From contig NC_051849.1 of assembly GCF_905115235.1 (NCBI RefSeq), positions 138,118,712-138,182,711 of the forward strand: DNA of 64,000 bases. Direction: 5' to 3'. The stretch comes from Hermetia illucens (Eukaryota > Arthropoda > Insecta > Diptera > Stratiomyidae). Of this stretch, positions 12,901 to 24,799 are shown one piece after another (positions within the stretch are counted from its first letter, which is position 1; every line of letters begins with the position of its first letter). The position numbers were made by a program, and so were the translations under genes. The notes under the pieces are model-generated. The model was not told the origin of the DNA. It did no database searches and saw nothing but the letters and a program-made list of their open reading frames with translations.

Positions 12901-15900
12901 CCCTGGTTTGAAAATTAACTTCCTTTCCCATTTCCCTTCCTTTTTGGTCTCGATTCTCCACCTGAATCATTTTTCCTTTAATCGTCATACACTAGCTTCT
13001 GGCAGATTCAATACATTACAATACATTTTGGTAATAATAAACGATCTGTTTTCTCTCTTTTTCCGAGGGGGTGAAATACCCGTTTTTTTGGCTTTTTATA
13101 AAATGTTGCCATTTGAAGAATCATTCGATAAATACCAAGAAAACGAACAATCGCATAATTTAGTATAACTTTTACTGAAATCAAATGTGTAAGAACAATC
13201 AAACACGCCCGACACTGTCTGATAATTTGGCCAGAGACTGTTCATTCAGCAGGTTCCAAAGCATATATTGTTGGTACTAATGATCTTCTTATTAAAAATG
13301 TGTTCTTTTAATTAATTTTTGTTTTTTTACTTAAACTTAGTAATTCTTATAATAATGAATTTCTTAATCTAGAAAGAACTAAAGAGATGGTCAGTCTATA
13401 CTGATTTTTTTTCCTGATATCGGAAAAACAATTTTTCGGATGTCATGGTCAACGCAAATTTTAAAGCAAAGTATGATCAACCCTTCACAATCTCAAGATG
13501 CATTGATCAAAATCGATTAAATGGAGGTATTTTTCTGTATAATTCTCAAGCGACATTTATACGATACTATCTCATTGGAAGACTATTTTGAATCGCAGTT
13601 CTGCGAACGGCTTCACATGATCATGTTTTTATATTCTCAAATCGTTTATTTTTTGAACATGACAATTATTCGGAGGTTCTGGGGGGTTTCCATGGTGAAT
13701 TTTACGATATTAAGTTGCTGTACTTTATTCACTATTTTTTGCCCATGAAAACCATTGTAGTCATCCCATTTGCTTGGCGGAAATCGATCAGCATTAGGAG
13801 CGGAACGGTTACTATGTTTGAATCCGATGGCTAATCTTATTATTAGTCGGATTTCGTTGAGCCTCAAACATCGCAATTTGCCTGACGTTGCACATCATCA
13901 ACGGCGCAACAACCGGTGTCCGTTCCTGGCCTACCTTAATAAGGAACTCCAGGCAACCCGGTTTTGCACCGACGTCCATCAATTCGATATCATTAAAGGC
14001 TGTCTGGCGTCCTGACCTACGCCATCGCTCCATCGGAGGCGGGGTCTGCCTCGTCTTCTTTTTCTACCATAGATATAGCCCTTATAGACTTTCCGGGTTG
14101 GATTAAGTGACCCGCCCACCGCAACTTGTTGAGCCGGATTTTATCCACAAGCAGACGGTCGTGGTACCACTCATAGATTTCGTCGTTATGTAGGCTACGA
14201 AATCGTCCATCCTCATGTAGGGAACCAAAAATTCTTCGGAGGATTCTTCTCTCAAACGCGGCCAAGCGTTCTCTTTTTTTTTGCTAAGAATCCAGGTTTC
14301 CGAGCAATACATAAGGGCTGGCAAGATCATTGTCTTGTACAGTAAGAGCTTTGGCCCTATGGTGAGACGTTTCGAGCGAAACAGTTTTTGTAAGCTGAAG
14401 TAGGCTCTGTTGGCTGCCAACAACGGATTTCATAGGAACAATTTTCAACGGTCTCAAAGTTGTAGTCTCTTATCTTTATTCTTCCCATTTGACCAGTGCG
14501 GTTTGATGTTATTGGTTGGTTGGTTTTCGGTGCTATGCATTTATTTTGTCTTGCCTTCATTGATGTGCAACCCAAGGTGTTGCACCGCCTGCTCGATCTG
14601 AATGCAGATTTATCCACTGTCTTTTTTACACAAGACCTTGTTAAAATCAGTTCATTGTCGGACTGCTTGTCACACACACTTCTCGATCGAGCAACTCGAT
14701 TTAAACAAAATTTCTTGAATATATGCAAATTATTAAATCCCAGTCATTCAATGATTCGTGTGAATTTGTATGAAATTTGAAGGGGGAAGGACTCCCCACA
14801 CATGCAAAAGAGGGTGTGATTGTTTTTCAAATGTATTCGCGAAGGAACGTCTCAATTAATACTTTCACAAGCAGATCTTACTTTTCACACAGGACTCATT
14901 TCCTAAGGCAAGTCTTATTGACCTAATGGTTAACACATCATTGTACTTCAGGTAACACTAAATGCATTAAAATTGTGCAGCAGGGAACCTATAGTGTCCG
15001 GATAGCTGAGTGGTTAGAGCACAAGGCTGCCGTACGGAAAGTCGCGGTTCAAATCTCACTGGTCGCAGTGAAATTTGTATCGTGATTTGACGTCGGATAC
15101 CAGTCGATTCCGTTGCTCCGCACCATTGTTCTATCTGTATTATATGTGTGTTATATGAGAGTAGTACATGGAAACTGATCGCCACTGCTACTCGGCAGGT
15201 CCAATCTCTTATCAACTTATGTCTATGTAATGTCATTGAGCTTTGCAGGGGTGCGGTTTCGATGCCCGTGGACGTGCTGATGAGAGGGAGAAAATGGCAA
15301 TGGGTAAATAACACATTGAGAAATGACGACCAGTCTATTACGAGCTATTCCACGCAATGTAACCAACTATCCCAGAATGGCCAGCAAGTGGGTCACCCTA
15401 GAGAATCATGGCACAGAACGGTGGAGGATGAGGGCAAACTTCACGAAAAGTCATGGGCTAAATTGAAGCACATTGCCAGTATCTGATAGTGTGTGACTGG
15501 CGCGCTCTGCCTTAGATGGCAATATTATTATATAATAATAATCAAGTGTCAGGATAGCTGAATGGTTATAACACATAAGGCTGTCGTACGGAAGGTCGAG
15601 ATTCAAATTTCACTGGTGGCAGGGGTATTTGTATCGTGATTTGACGTCGGATACCATTCGGCTCAGCTGTGAATGAGTACCTGAGGGTATTACCCTCGGT
15701 CGAGCGCAATGCTGATCACATTGCCTCCTATAGGGTACTGTAATCCTATAGTGTACCTTTACGATCTTGAATGAAGTGTTCTAACACATTTCAAGGCCCT
15801 GATCCCTTCACATTACACATTACATTCCTGAGCAATATGGTTTTCCTTCCCACACCATTGCCATCGATTGGACCGATATGGGTTATTGTTGAAAACAATC

Positions 15901-16398
15901 GTGGGGAAAGTCCAATTTCTTTTTTCACTCGAAGAATGGCGGGGTAGTGTTATCCTTTTGTTTCAAGGAAACAGATTGAATAATATGATTTTATGCAGTG
16001 GATGATTTTCCAACGCTTATTGCGTTGGAAAATTTTTTATTTTGAAAGTGTTGTAGTCTGGCAATGAAGGAACTCTGAAATCTTAAGAAGAATTATTTCA
16101 ATTCAATGGAGTTTTACATAATATTTCTTTTAGGCTTCACAGTGTCATATTACTCTTGGAATCCGCCCTTTTTGGACTTTTTGTATTAGCAATCATGGTC
16201 GATCAAATGCACGCCATACTCTACGACGAAACAGCCGTAGAAGCTGTTCAGCAAAAGGGTGCATATCGGCCACATCGTCGTAAACTTGCGCTCCTCGCAG
16301 ATGTTTTTGGACGCAGTCATCCCGCACTTTGGCTTCTTCCATGTACCGGACTCAACTCGAGACGCTACGATACTCCGTTGCTTAGTCACGACGTATGA
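9924..16398 (+). CDS. DHHC palmitoyltransferase, ZDHHC3/7 group (CG8314-like)
   Basis: This is a Golgi-type protein S-acyltransferase that moves palmitate from acyl-CoA onto cysteines of membrane proteins. It has three coding exons, 9924-10039, 10125-10553 and 16134-16398, all with GT-AG introns, giving 269 residues without a frame break. The N-terminus (MTFIRDPCGIVC) and two membrane segments lie before residue 60. DPG is at about 67-69. The Cys-rich domain is at about 97-135, with the catalytic DHHC at 124-127 (RRMDHHCPWINNCVG). Two further membrane segments follow, spanning the exon 2/3 join (QARM-LHSVILLLES). The C-terminal domain begins DETAVEAVQQKG and the protein ends DTPLLSHDV. The sequence agrees closely with the Drosophila CG8314 type as I remember it. 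Intron 1 is 85 bp. Intron 2 is 5.6 kb and full of LINE, SINE and F1 sequence. The start was chosen because it aligns with the family N-terminus. Confidence 0.93.
12088..12988 (-). mobile_element. R1/LOA-type LINE fragment
   Basis: This is in intron 2 of the DHHC gene. On the - strand it reads as the linker before the reverse transcriptase and the first RT motifs of an R1/LOA-like LINE. The motifs are WNDDLPSLSKLTREIF, then CLKTYRLAIKAAKRRY, then SFSAYKSSGPNGIIP (the KSPGPDGI block), then VPHPWKGAPVALILKAGRP. Several frame changes make it non-functional. Downstream RT and RNase H parts are absent here, although similar parts of this type occur at 52290 and 56460. Confidence 0.65.
13885..14625 (-). 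mobile_element. RTE-like LINE (subfamily 1), 3' end
   Basis: On the - strand this reads as the C-terminal part of the RTE-like ORF. It gives AYFSLQKLFRSKRLTIGPKL, YKTMILPALMYCSETWIL, FERRILRRIFGSLHEDGRF and IRLNKLRWAGHLI. It ends with the family 3' terminus ACCGGTTGTTGCGCCGTTGA followed by ATG repeats. It is 5'-truncated at about 14625, where an F1 fragment begins, and it carries frame breaks. It lies in the DHHC intron, antisense to the gene. Confidence 0.75.
14622..14835 (-). repeat. F1 fragment
   Basis: This is the reversed terminal part of F1: 'acaagaccttgttaaaatca', the degraded CTGT tract and 'gtcacacacacttctc', then the 'gggggaaggactccccacac' block. It directly abuts the truncated end of the RTE-like LINE. 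Confidence 0.55.
14996..15130 (+). repeat. SINE-A copy 2 (5' part)
   Basis: This copy has the best-preserved tRNA-like head of the family. The pol III A box TAGCTGAGTGG is at 15003-15013 and the B box GGTTCAAATCT at 15046-15056, the spacing of a tRNA gene. The body is lost after 'ggataccagtcgattcc'. It lies in the DHHC intron in the same direction as the gene. Confidence 0.8.
15250..15540 (+). mobile_element. LINE 3'-terminal fragment between two SINE-A copies
   Basis: The + frame reads a typical LINE ORF2 C-terminus: RGRKWQWVNNTLR, then GHPRESWHRTVEDEGKLHEK, then SWAKLKHIA. After one frame change it gives DWRAL. It ends in AT-rich trinucleotide-like repeats, directly before the next SINE-A. 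It could be mistaken for a small host gene because the frame 15148-15486 is open. Confidence 0.6.
15546..15812 (+). repeat. SINE-A copy 3
   Basis: This has a tRNA-like head (gatagctgaatggttataac ... ggtcgagattcaaatt) and the family body with 'cgtgatttgacgtcggatac', 'gaatgagtacctgag' and 'caaggccctgatcc'. The extreme 3' tail is replaced by other sequence. It lies in the DHHC intron, 320 bp upstream of the last exon. Confidence 0.75.
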
Positions 16399-19084
16399 GT
16401 AAATAATAGTTTTTATTTATACAACTATACGGGCATCTATGTTTTACTGTACATTTAAGCAATGTATATTTTTCTTTGTTTTTTTGTTGACCGTTATTTA
16501 TAAGTTTTCCCTTAATTTTAGTGCAATTGTGTCTCAGAAGCTGTAAATAATTTTTTAATCCTTATTTATTATCCAACTTGACTTTCTGATTGATTGTGCC
16601 GCATATAAACATATTTTTTAAAGACCGTTAGATATTATTTATCATCTTAAGGACGAATTCCGCGCGCCTAGTAAAATTCATCTGGAATGAGTGGCGCAAT
16701 CTCAGCAGAATTTACGGAAAGATACTGATGGCTCACAAATAGTAGTTTCTTAGTTTAAAAATAATTTTACTTACAATTTCAGATACGTATAGGTTCGCTT
16801 GAGACTCCTACATAAAATAGATAGATTCATCCTAAAATGATATCTTCTTTACTCGTCATTGAACTAAAAGAAAAGCTGCCTTGAACAAATGTTAGAATTC
16901 TTCATGACTTTTACTAGGCGCAGCAACTCAAATACAAAGTCAAACATATGAAATGTAATAAACCAAACGTTGATCAGAAAAATCTTGCAATATTCACACT
17001 TAAGGGAAACAGAAGAAGAGACATTTTAAAAATCTATTTTTAAAAATAGCGGAATTAAAAAAATACAAGGCTGTGGTTTTTGTCTAAAAACATTTGAAAA
17101 CAAAATAAAATTTCGCAGAAGGATCATTTCAATGCTCTTCAACATCTCATTGAAATTTTGACATTTTCATGCACACTTTAGATAAAATTTATATAAAAAT
17201 GCAACACATTCATTCCTTTCTCTGTGAATGAACTTTATACAATTAATTCGCGATTCCAGCATGAATAAAAAATTGCACTTGGAAATTTCGAAAACAAATG
17301 GCATTAGAAACCAACCATAAAACTGATAAGACATTTTGATACTATTTTAATGCAAAACGGAAACAAGCAAGCACGCGAATAGCAACATAATTTAGAGAGA
17401 AAAAATCATAGCATTTATAGATGTCAAGCGTAGATATGATATTACCATAAATTGGATAGAATATTGCATTAGTGGACGATTTTTCCTTTAAATCCAACCA
17501 TATTCTCGAAACGTGAAGCCGAAGCGGAAAATGGAACAATTATTATCATTATTACAAAATGAACCCATGATGATGGTAAATTAACAATTAAGCTAGTCTG
17601 ATGTCTACCACAAATATATACAATTTTAAATTTAAACTATTCATTAGAAACGTAACTCCTGAAATGGATACTGGATATGTCATTCGTGTGGAATAAATAC
17701 AAACTTCCTCCCAAATGTCTGTTCGTGTACACAAAACAACCATATTTACGTATTTATTTAAAGAATGCAATTTTATCAGATTGTAAATGTGCAAACGTGT
17801 AAAAAGATGAGTGTATAATTTTCTCTTCACCAAAACGTGTCGTATTTAAAAATAAAAGTAATATGATTTTTAAATCCAAACCTATGTTTTATTTAAAAGG
17901 AGAAATGTCGCACTATTAATTATATTTTTGTTTTGGCTACGACTTCAAATGAAAGTTAAATTCCTCCTGAAAGCGGATTTCTATAGATAGTCTAGTTAGC
18001 TTATTAGCAGATTTGCCGTTCTAATTACTGTCACCGTCGCTCTGCAGCCATAGCACGTGCCAAACATTATTTTAACTGGGACAAACGGGCAGATAATCTA
18101 ATTCAAACCTACATCATGATGTGGAGTTATGACTTTAGTAGCGCACAATCTCCAATCTTATCGGTCGAGCGCTAATGTACTTTATTTGGTGAAATGAAGC
18201 TTCAGGTGGTTCGCTAAATCTTCCCATCTATCACGAGATTTTTCACTCTGCTTTCGAGTAAGAGGTTGGGAATTCTTAATCATTAATCTACTCTACCTTT
18301 CCTGCCTACTGGAGCTATCGAATTTTACACTGCGAAAATAATTCAAGCGGAAATCACTGCTGACATTTGAGGCTAATCATTTCACAACGTTTTGCCTTTT
18401 ATATTGCACAGGATTGTTTTAATGTAGTACCAGTTATTCAACATATTTCTTGCTCAAATAGTTCGCTAATCGTACTGGTTTCAAGACGCAGAGAGGGGGC
18501 AGTGAGAGGTCTAAGATAAACGTTTCCTAGGGTGGTACGTGATGACGACGGAGCCAAAGCGGAAATTTAGAAATCTTATGATCTGTTATTAGATTTTCTT
18601 TCTTTTCTATAATTCGGTTTTGTTTCCATTATCCTTATGGCACTGTAGCTTGCATCCCAAAAAGTCTCTCTATTAAAAAGAAACAACAAATCGTAAATGC
18701 TGTGGTCAGTGGCTGTAAGCAAATTTTTATTTTGTACTCCCGGAAATTGATAAATTGATTCGTACCAAATCGTCGGTACCTTGACCAAACGAATTATCGG
18801 GATTCTACTGTATTACACTTGAACCCGAATCTGGTGCCTCCACCTATCGCCATCAGAAGGAGTACACACTATGCATGGGCCCCACGTGGATCTCATGAAT
18901 TTTGTTCGCGATGACAGCTAACATGAATAGGGCCCCCGAATCAGCACATGCCAAGATGGCCTGTGTGCTCCCCGGGAGCCTCTGTAATCACAAAGACTGT
19001 AGCAGATCGATGCTGACTTTGTCATCACCATCATCATTTCACACACAGCAGTTGGCTTGGCACACGGTCACCTAACGTTAGCTC
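16399..19084. other. 3' UTR of DHHC gene, then AT-rich DNA without a gene
   Basis: The first part must hold the 3' UTR and polyadenylation site of the DHHC gene. Many AATAAA-like words occur and none can be singled out. No open frame with recognisable content lies in 16400-18830. The stretch 18830-19080 is distinctly richer in GC and may be a fragment of an unrecognised mobile element. Confidence 0.4.
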
Positions 19085-20145
19085 TGTCTGTCTGTCTGTC
19101 TATTTGTCAACCTGATTTATTCGGAAACGGCTAAACCGATTGCCACGAAAATTGGTGAGAGCGTGTGATCTGTTGTTCCCTTTACATACAGTAAGTGGCG
19201 CCACTTTGGGTTAAGTTTAAGAGGGGAGCTCCCCATACATGTGAATGGAGGGTGCAACATTTTTTTCATAAAATGTGGCCATGTGGGGTATCAAATGAAA
19301 GGGCTCAATTAGTACTTCCCAAAACTGGTCCTATATCTGACATCGGGTAAAACATAGGGGAGCGAGGGCTCAAAATATGAACATCAAAAAGTGTAACAGG
19401 TCTCGTTCTCAGAACCTACAACCGAAAAAATCTGAAAAAAAATCACAGTGTAGGCTTCAAAATGCATCCGGTTCTGATATTTGCACAAATAAAGTTAATA
19501 ATAGTATACTTCCGCATTTTAGAAATTGGACAACCCCCTTATGTCCATCCCAGAAGTACAAAATTTGGCATGAGTGTAAGGGATAAGATAGTGTACAATT
19601 TGGTCAAGTTTGAAGAAAATCCAACTATTATTAACAAAGTTATCACGTCATCATCCCATATCAATTCGTCAACACCACAACGAAGTAAGTTCATATGAAT
19701 GAGGTCGCAAAGAATTATTTTGTTTTAGTTTTTTAATCATTTGTATCTGAATATCAATTACTCCAAGCAGTCATGTGTGTATGTAGGTATATAGTATACT
19801 TATGCTAATGGAGTTTGCGGTTAGTGTCTAATTCAGATAGATATATTTGAACACAAACAAACCGTATTTAATATATGTACTATACTATAAGCACGAAGTA
19901 AATCGGAAATATGGGTACGTTCAATTTATATACGTGCATGTATATGTACAGTATTTGGAAATTGTTTGTTTGTTTAGGGTGAGGATAATATCTATGGCTG
20001 TAATATGTAGTTTGGAAAAATGTGAAGGAATATGTTGGATTTGTAGCTATATACGGATAGAAAAATGTCCGTAGAAGTTTTTCACATAAGATGAACACAA
20101 AACCTCTATACCCGAGAGCGAGCTTCCGGTATTCCGACTTGTTTA
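19085..20145 (-). repeat. F1 repeat, the longest copy
   Basis: This reversed copy starts with CTGTCTGTCTGTCTGTC at 19085 and then 'cggctaaaccgattgccacg'. Next come 'ggtatcaaatgaaagggctc' and 'tctcgttctcagaacctac', and it ends at 20145 with 'gcttccggtattccgacttg'. At about 1.06 kb it is longer than the copy at 45607 and gives the best view of the family's full length. No coding capacity is visible. Confidence 0.7.
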
Positions 20146-21035
20146 TATTTATGTTTGGTTTCTTACCTTAAGATGACAATAAATTTAAATTCTAATAATA
20201 ATTAATATTCTTAACGATATATACAAAAAATGTACTTTAGGTTGTTAATTCTTCGGCCTTAGTCGCTTAGTCCAAGGTTGTATAGGATCTAAATTGAGAG
20301 GTGCTGCCGTTGTAGAACTAGTTGTTGATATTGCCGTACTGCCGTTGTAAAACTCAACGGCACCGATGGCGATGGACTTGCAGTTGTTGTACCAACATGT
20401 TGGATGCTGATACTACATTTGTTAAAGCACAAAGTGAATATGTAGAATCAGCTGCAATGACGGTTGCGCTCGGAACAACTGTTGCGAGGGATGTAAAACC
20501 GAAAGCTTAAGCTTTTGACGGTGCAATTGTTTTGCCAAAGCAAATTTCTCCGGCACAAGCGCACAGAATATAGTGACTATGAATGAAGCTTGCCGCATTC
20601 TATTCGTCTACTCACGAAATGACTCAATTGAAACTGAAGACGACCATAAACAAGTGGGCAAAACAGCCTCGATGCAGAAACGTTGCTCCTCCACAATACA
20701 AAAAAACTCCTCAGTTGACACGTCTGAAACCGACTCGAACTCCTCAATTGTCAAAAAAAAAGAACAAAAAACCCCACGTCATTTCTCGCTACAAAGCAGG
20801 ATAGTGTCGCCACGCCGATAAAAATTCCTACTCCGCAGCCGAAGTTCGAAGACTCAAATTCGAAGTGTCGAATTTAAATTTTCAATCCTCGAAAGTGGGT
20901 CAGAAAAATTCATCGATGTAACATTTCTTTACACTCCCTGAGAAACTACGTGAATTCTAAAGATATGTATCGTTAAGAATCATGGTGAAGTGCTCCTTTC
21001 GCTTCTTTAGCTGTTTTTCTTATGGATAAAAAGCC
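20146..21035. other. No gene recognised
   Basis: Short frames at 20573-20821 encode Lys/Thr/Ser-rich peptides with no known motif. I see no copy of this stretch elsewhere in the window. Confidence 0.35.
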
Positions 21036-21760
21036 TTGTGGTCAAAGGGTAGTGTTCCAGGGTGGAACGTGGATTGGAAACGCCTGCTGAACCAACACCA
21101 ATACCTCTACTACCAAACCCTATCTCCACCTCCATGTGGTGACCGTTGGGAGTTCTTTCTTAATGAAAACCTGCAGACGGAGAAGGATGGAGGCGAGTCT
21201 CCCGCGCCTAAAAACGCGACAAATCATACCAACTGGTCGTCTAGGTTGGTGTTGGGTAGAGCTCTCCGCTATCTTGCTGGATCAGATAGAGCCCCATACG
21301 CCCAGAACATCATTGACCCATACCATCAGATTTTCTGTCTGCGGCAAGCGATCGAAAAACTGTTGGAATATGAACACCAGTTGCACCATATTTTCATCGA
21401 ATTTAAGGCCGCCTATGATAGCATAGCCAGGGTAAAACTGTACACGACCATGAAAGAATTCGGTATCCCGACGAAATTGATAAAACTGACAAGGCTGACC
21501 CTGACCAATGTGCGAGACCAGACAAAAGCAACAGTATCACTCTCGAGACCATTCAACGTCAACAACGGTCTAAAACAAGGGGATGACTTATCAACCATCC
21601 TCTTTAAACTGACTCTGGAAAAAAGATTCGTGATGCTGAGGGAAACGCAAGGGCTACGATCCTCTTTAAGTCCACCCAACTACTGGCCCATGTTGACGAT
21701 ATTGACATCATGGGACGAACGACCCGAGATGTACATTCTTGAAAGCTCTTTCAGGATGTG
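21036..21760 (+). mobile_element. RTE-like LINE (subfamily 1), 5' region joined to RT
   Basis: The region 21040-21260 matches the copy at 42600 and appears to be the element's 5' region (shared 'ggaaacgcctgctgaaccaa'). It is then joined directly to RT sequence, with the endonuclease missing. The RT part gives APYAQN, FCLRQAIEKLLEYEHQLH, FIEFKAAYDSIARVKLYT, FGIPTKLIKLTRLTLTNV and NGLKQGDDLSTILF. It then passes out of frame near the DIDI motif. The frame 21036-21863 is open for 275 codons, which is long for a relic. Confidence 0.75.
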
Positions 21761-22817
21761 GTGTACAGTTCTAACATCATTATTCGCGACACCTTGTGCT
21801 AACCTGACAAGCGTAATGGTAAATTTCTTTTTGTTACGCCATACAGTATGTTGCACTTGTTGAAATTTGTTGCGCTATTGGGGCATGACGCTATTCCACA
21901 AATCTATATCCGTTTTCCTCTCCAGCAAGCATGAATGAATTGAATGAATTCTGACTTTTTAACTCATAAGGCAGTCACTAACTCAGTGGAGCGTTTACTA
22001 TCTTAGCTTAACAGAGACTTAGACATTACACGGCTTACACTATGGTGAATCTGCCCTCCTCTCCTCTCAATGGGACTATGAGCGGATACCCGCTGCAGAC
22101 AAAACTGTCGTTTGGAGTTTTGAAAAAATGACACCAATGCATAGGTGATACATTGGCGCCCATATCTTTCATAAGATAATTAACGACAACAGATTGCTAA
22201 TTGCCCAATTAGCAGGCTTGGGAGAAACGAACATTAGAAGTCCCTATTTGTATGGAAAGGTTGCTTGGGGATCACCAGAAAGAATCTCAGTTAGATTTAC
22301 TATACCAACCGAACCGCGTCACCTCTCTTAGCTGATGAACATAAGAACATAGAAAGGGACTAACCTTCCCTCGGACCGCACGGTACATCAATTTAATATT
22401 AATATGCACTCGACATATTGGATACAGCAATCATAAACTTAGCAAGGACTCCAACACAGATATTCTCCCTGCATCATCGACAGACGAATTTGAAGTACAA
22501 ATAATTTGACGTATCGCCCACAATCCCATCAAACCTGATAAATGATTTGCTTGTGAATGAAAACAATCGGACGCCCGAACATTGTAGATTTCCTGAGAAT
22601 TCCTGGGAATAATTGAACATAGTCGGTAAAAACCGCAGGCACTATCCAACATTTCAAAGAGAGTTTACAACAAACATAGAAAGGAATGTGGAACTTATGG
22701 GAAAAACTCTTCCAAAAAATGCGTCAATATATATCCCTTGCTAAACGCTAAGTTCGTTTATTATTAAAAAGCTTTAATTTAACGAATACGGAACAACATA
22801 GATTCAATTCACTGTAT
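21761..22817. other. No gene recognised
   Basis: This lies downstream (on the - strand) of MTERF4. It has no recognised repeat and no meaningful open frame. The part next to 22817 must contain the MTERF4 3' UTR. Confidence 0.4.
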
Positions 22818-23704
22818 TTATTCATCTTCATCACTTTCATCACTTCGTTTATTTCTTTCTCTATTTAGTTCTCGTTTAAATAATTCTTTAAATGCTTCAA
22901 ACTCTGCCAACGTAACAAGTCCTACCTTCGTAGCGAATTGACTTTCCGTCGAGTCCATAATTTGATGAAGCCGTGGATTCTTCGATATTTCACCGGGCGG
23001 TGCTTTGGGTGAGCGAGGTTTAAATATTCCCAGCCGTTCGAGGAAAACATGTCTTGTTTTAATGTCATCAAGTGTATACGAAAAGGCTTGCGACTTAACA
23101 ATTTCCGGGATTTCTAATCGCATAATATCATGCATATAATTGAATTTGGCTTCTATGGTTTTTATATTTTCATGAATCAAGTTAGGAGAATTCATAAGAA
23201 GTGTCCAAACATTTTTCGATGTGTGCACTAAGGATTTCAAAGCGTGTATTTGCGAAAGAATCTTTCGATTGTTGGAGATTTCCAGGAGTTCAGGATATCT
23301 GAGAATAAGATTTTCAACCCGATTCTCACCAAACTGACAACCACGCCAGAACTCTAGGCTATCGCTAATTTTGGCAGTGGGTCGAGTTAGCACCTTGGGA
23401 TGTTCGGCAACAATTTGTGTGAAACTTTTAGTTTTGAATCCATACTCCGTAAAGATGCTGTGAGCTTTTTGCCAAATATCAGTCGACACATTTACGAGCG
23501 ACGGCACCGATTTAACAATGTTATCAATTTGGGACTGCTCTAAGGTCCATTGTTGTGAAGAATCCTGAAAATGTATTTCATATTATTGATGTTTAGAGAA
23601 ATGTAACATTCTATGCATACCTCGGGAATAATATTATGGGAGTTCTTTGTAATCGTTGAATTAAATCGTAAAATTCGAAGATAAATTTGAAGCCGCTTTA
23701 ACAT
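22818..23704 (-). CDS. mTerf4: MTERF4, mitochondrial mTERF-repeat protein
   Basis: In animals MTERF4 binds the rRNA methyltransferase NSUN4 and directs it to the mitochondrial large ribosomal subunit. There are two coding exons, 23704-23621 and 23564-22818, separated by a 56-bp GT-AG intron, giving 276 residues. Residues 1-28 (MLKRLQIYLRILRFNST) are basic and hydrophobic, as in a mitochondrial presequence. mTERF repeats span about 45-215, for example the VAEHPKVLTRP and LILRYPELLEI pairs. The block EIPEIVKSQAF...LDDIKTRHVFLERLGIF and the block near the end, VTLAEFEAFKELFKREL, match the human MTERF4 pattern I remember. The protein ends in a short acidic tail (SDESDEDE), much shorter than the long acidic tail of mammalian MTERF4. 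No frame damage is seen. Confidence 0.88.
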
Positions 23705-24010
23705 CTTTCTCTTTTTGATATCGACCTTTTATTTTTAATCGTTCTGAAAGAAATATGAAAACGATTTATTTTCTAGATGTTTGGTAACACTCTGCTCGAT
23801 GAGATTATAAGCCTGAATTATTAATTTTTTGATGATATACTTATGTTAGGTTATGGAAAATACTATGATGAATGAATGATGATGAATCAAAAAGGATGGA
23901 AGAAATTAAAGCGTTAAGCCGTTTGTGATAATTATAATTTTCTCACAAATATATATTTATTTTTCAATGGATTTGGGAACGCTCACTCACTAAAACCACC
24001 CAAACACCTC
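23705..24010. other. MTERF4 upstream region
   Basis: This is the AT-rich 5' flank of the - strand MTERF4 gene. No divergent gene and no clear promoter element was recognised. Confidence 0.4.
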
Positions 24011-24280
24011 CGTGACGGCTAGATGGTTGAGGGGTTAGAGCGTCAGCCTCCCAATCTCGGTGGTCTTGGTTCGAATTCCAGTCGTCAAGGGTGTCTGTGT
24101 TTGTCCCGCTGCTGTGAGCTTATCATTTGCACAGTGTTGAGTGTGATGATAGTGAAACTGAAGCACAATCTAACTATGTGGATACCCTATACTCCATTAA
24201 GGAAAAAACAGGAGACACAAAATTTCTCCGTCCATATCTTGGCAGGATCACTGGTCTACATCACTAGGTTTACCTCACGT
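24011..24280 (+). repeat. SINE-B, most complete copy
   Basis: This is a second tRNA-derived SINE family. The A-box-like TGGTTGAGGGG is at 24024-24034 and the B box GGTTCGAATTC at 24068-24078. These are followed by 'gtgtctgtgtttgtcccgct' and 'gtgagcttatcatttgcaca'. The body after 24150 is not matched elsewhere in the window, so the 3' limit is approximate. A true tRNA is unlikely because acceptor-stem pairing is poor. Confidence 0.7.
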
Positions 24281-24799
24281 GGCTGATGCACTTTCAGAGC
24301 TGGTTCTAATTCCTAGAGTTTCTTTTATGTTACAACTATTGTAGCGCTTCTTGACATCTTTTTCGTCTCTAACCTCAACATCTTCTCTACATTATCTGCT
24401 TTAAAAACGCTCCCCAGCCTGCTCCTCTCCTCAATGAACCTCGGACGATAGAAGAAGTCGTCGAATCTAAAGCGATGCAAATATTCCTAAACAACCACGT
24501 CCGGTAAGGAGCTGCGTCATATGTTAATTTAATTCTCCCATTTCTCAATTCACGGGATCGGTGTACGAGTCCGGTGGTCCCTGCCGAAATTACTCCAGCG
24601 TTAATGCCATTCCTCCTGCAGTTCCTTCCTAATGCTGTTTCGGAAGTCTGCAGTTATTTCGATCAGTCGGACGGCAACCTCTTGATCACCAAAAATACTG
24701 TTTTTTTCTTGCGATCAGAATTGAGGACGTTCTTCGTGATTAGTTACGCCATTTTGCCCTATCAAAGGCCTGCTCTGAATACAGTCAACTGCATTCAAA
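24281..24799. other. No gene recognised
   Basis: The sequence has a moderately mixed composition. The frame at 24574-24843 has no recognisable motif. It is probably more mobile-element debris, because subfamily-2 LINE sequence begins near 24800. Confidence 0.35.

Noticed and set aside
15003-15070. Possible tRNA gene
   Set aside because: A and B boxes are present, but this is the head of a repeated SINE-A and lacks a paired acceptor stem.
15148-15486. Open frame of 112 codons as a possible host gene
   Set aside because: Its second half reads a LINE C-terminus and its first half includes SINE-A-flanking sequence.
21036-21863. 275-codon frame as an intact gene
   Set aside because: It joins the non-coding 5' region of an RTE-like LINE to RT sequence and runs off frame after the active-site region.
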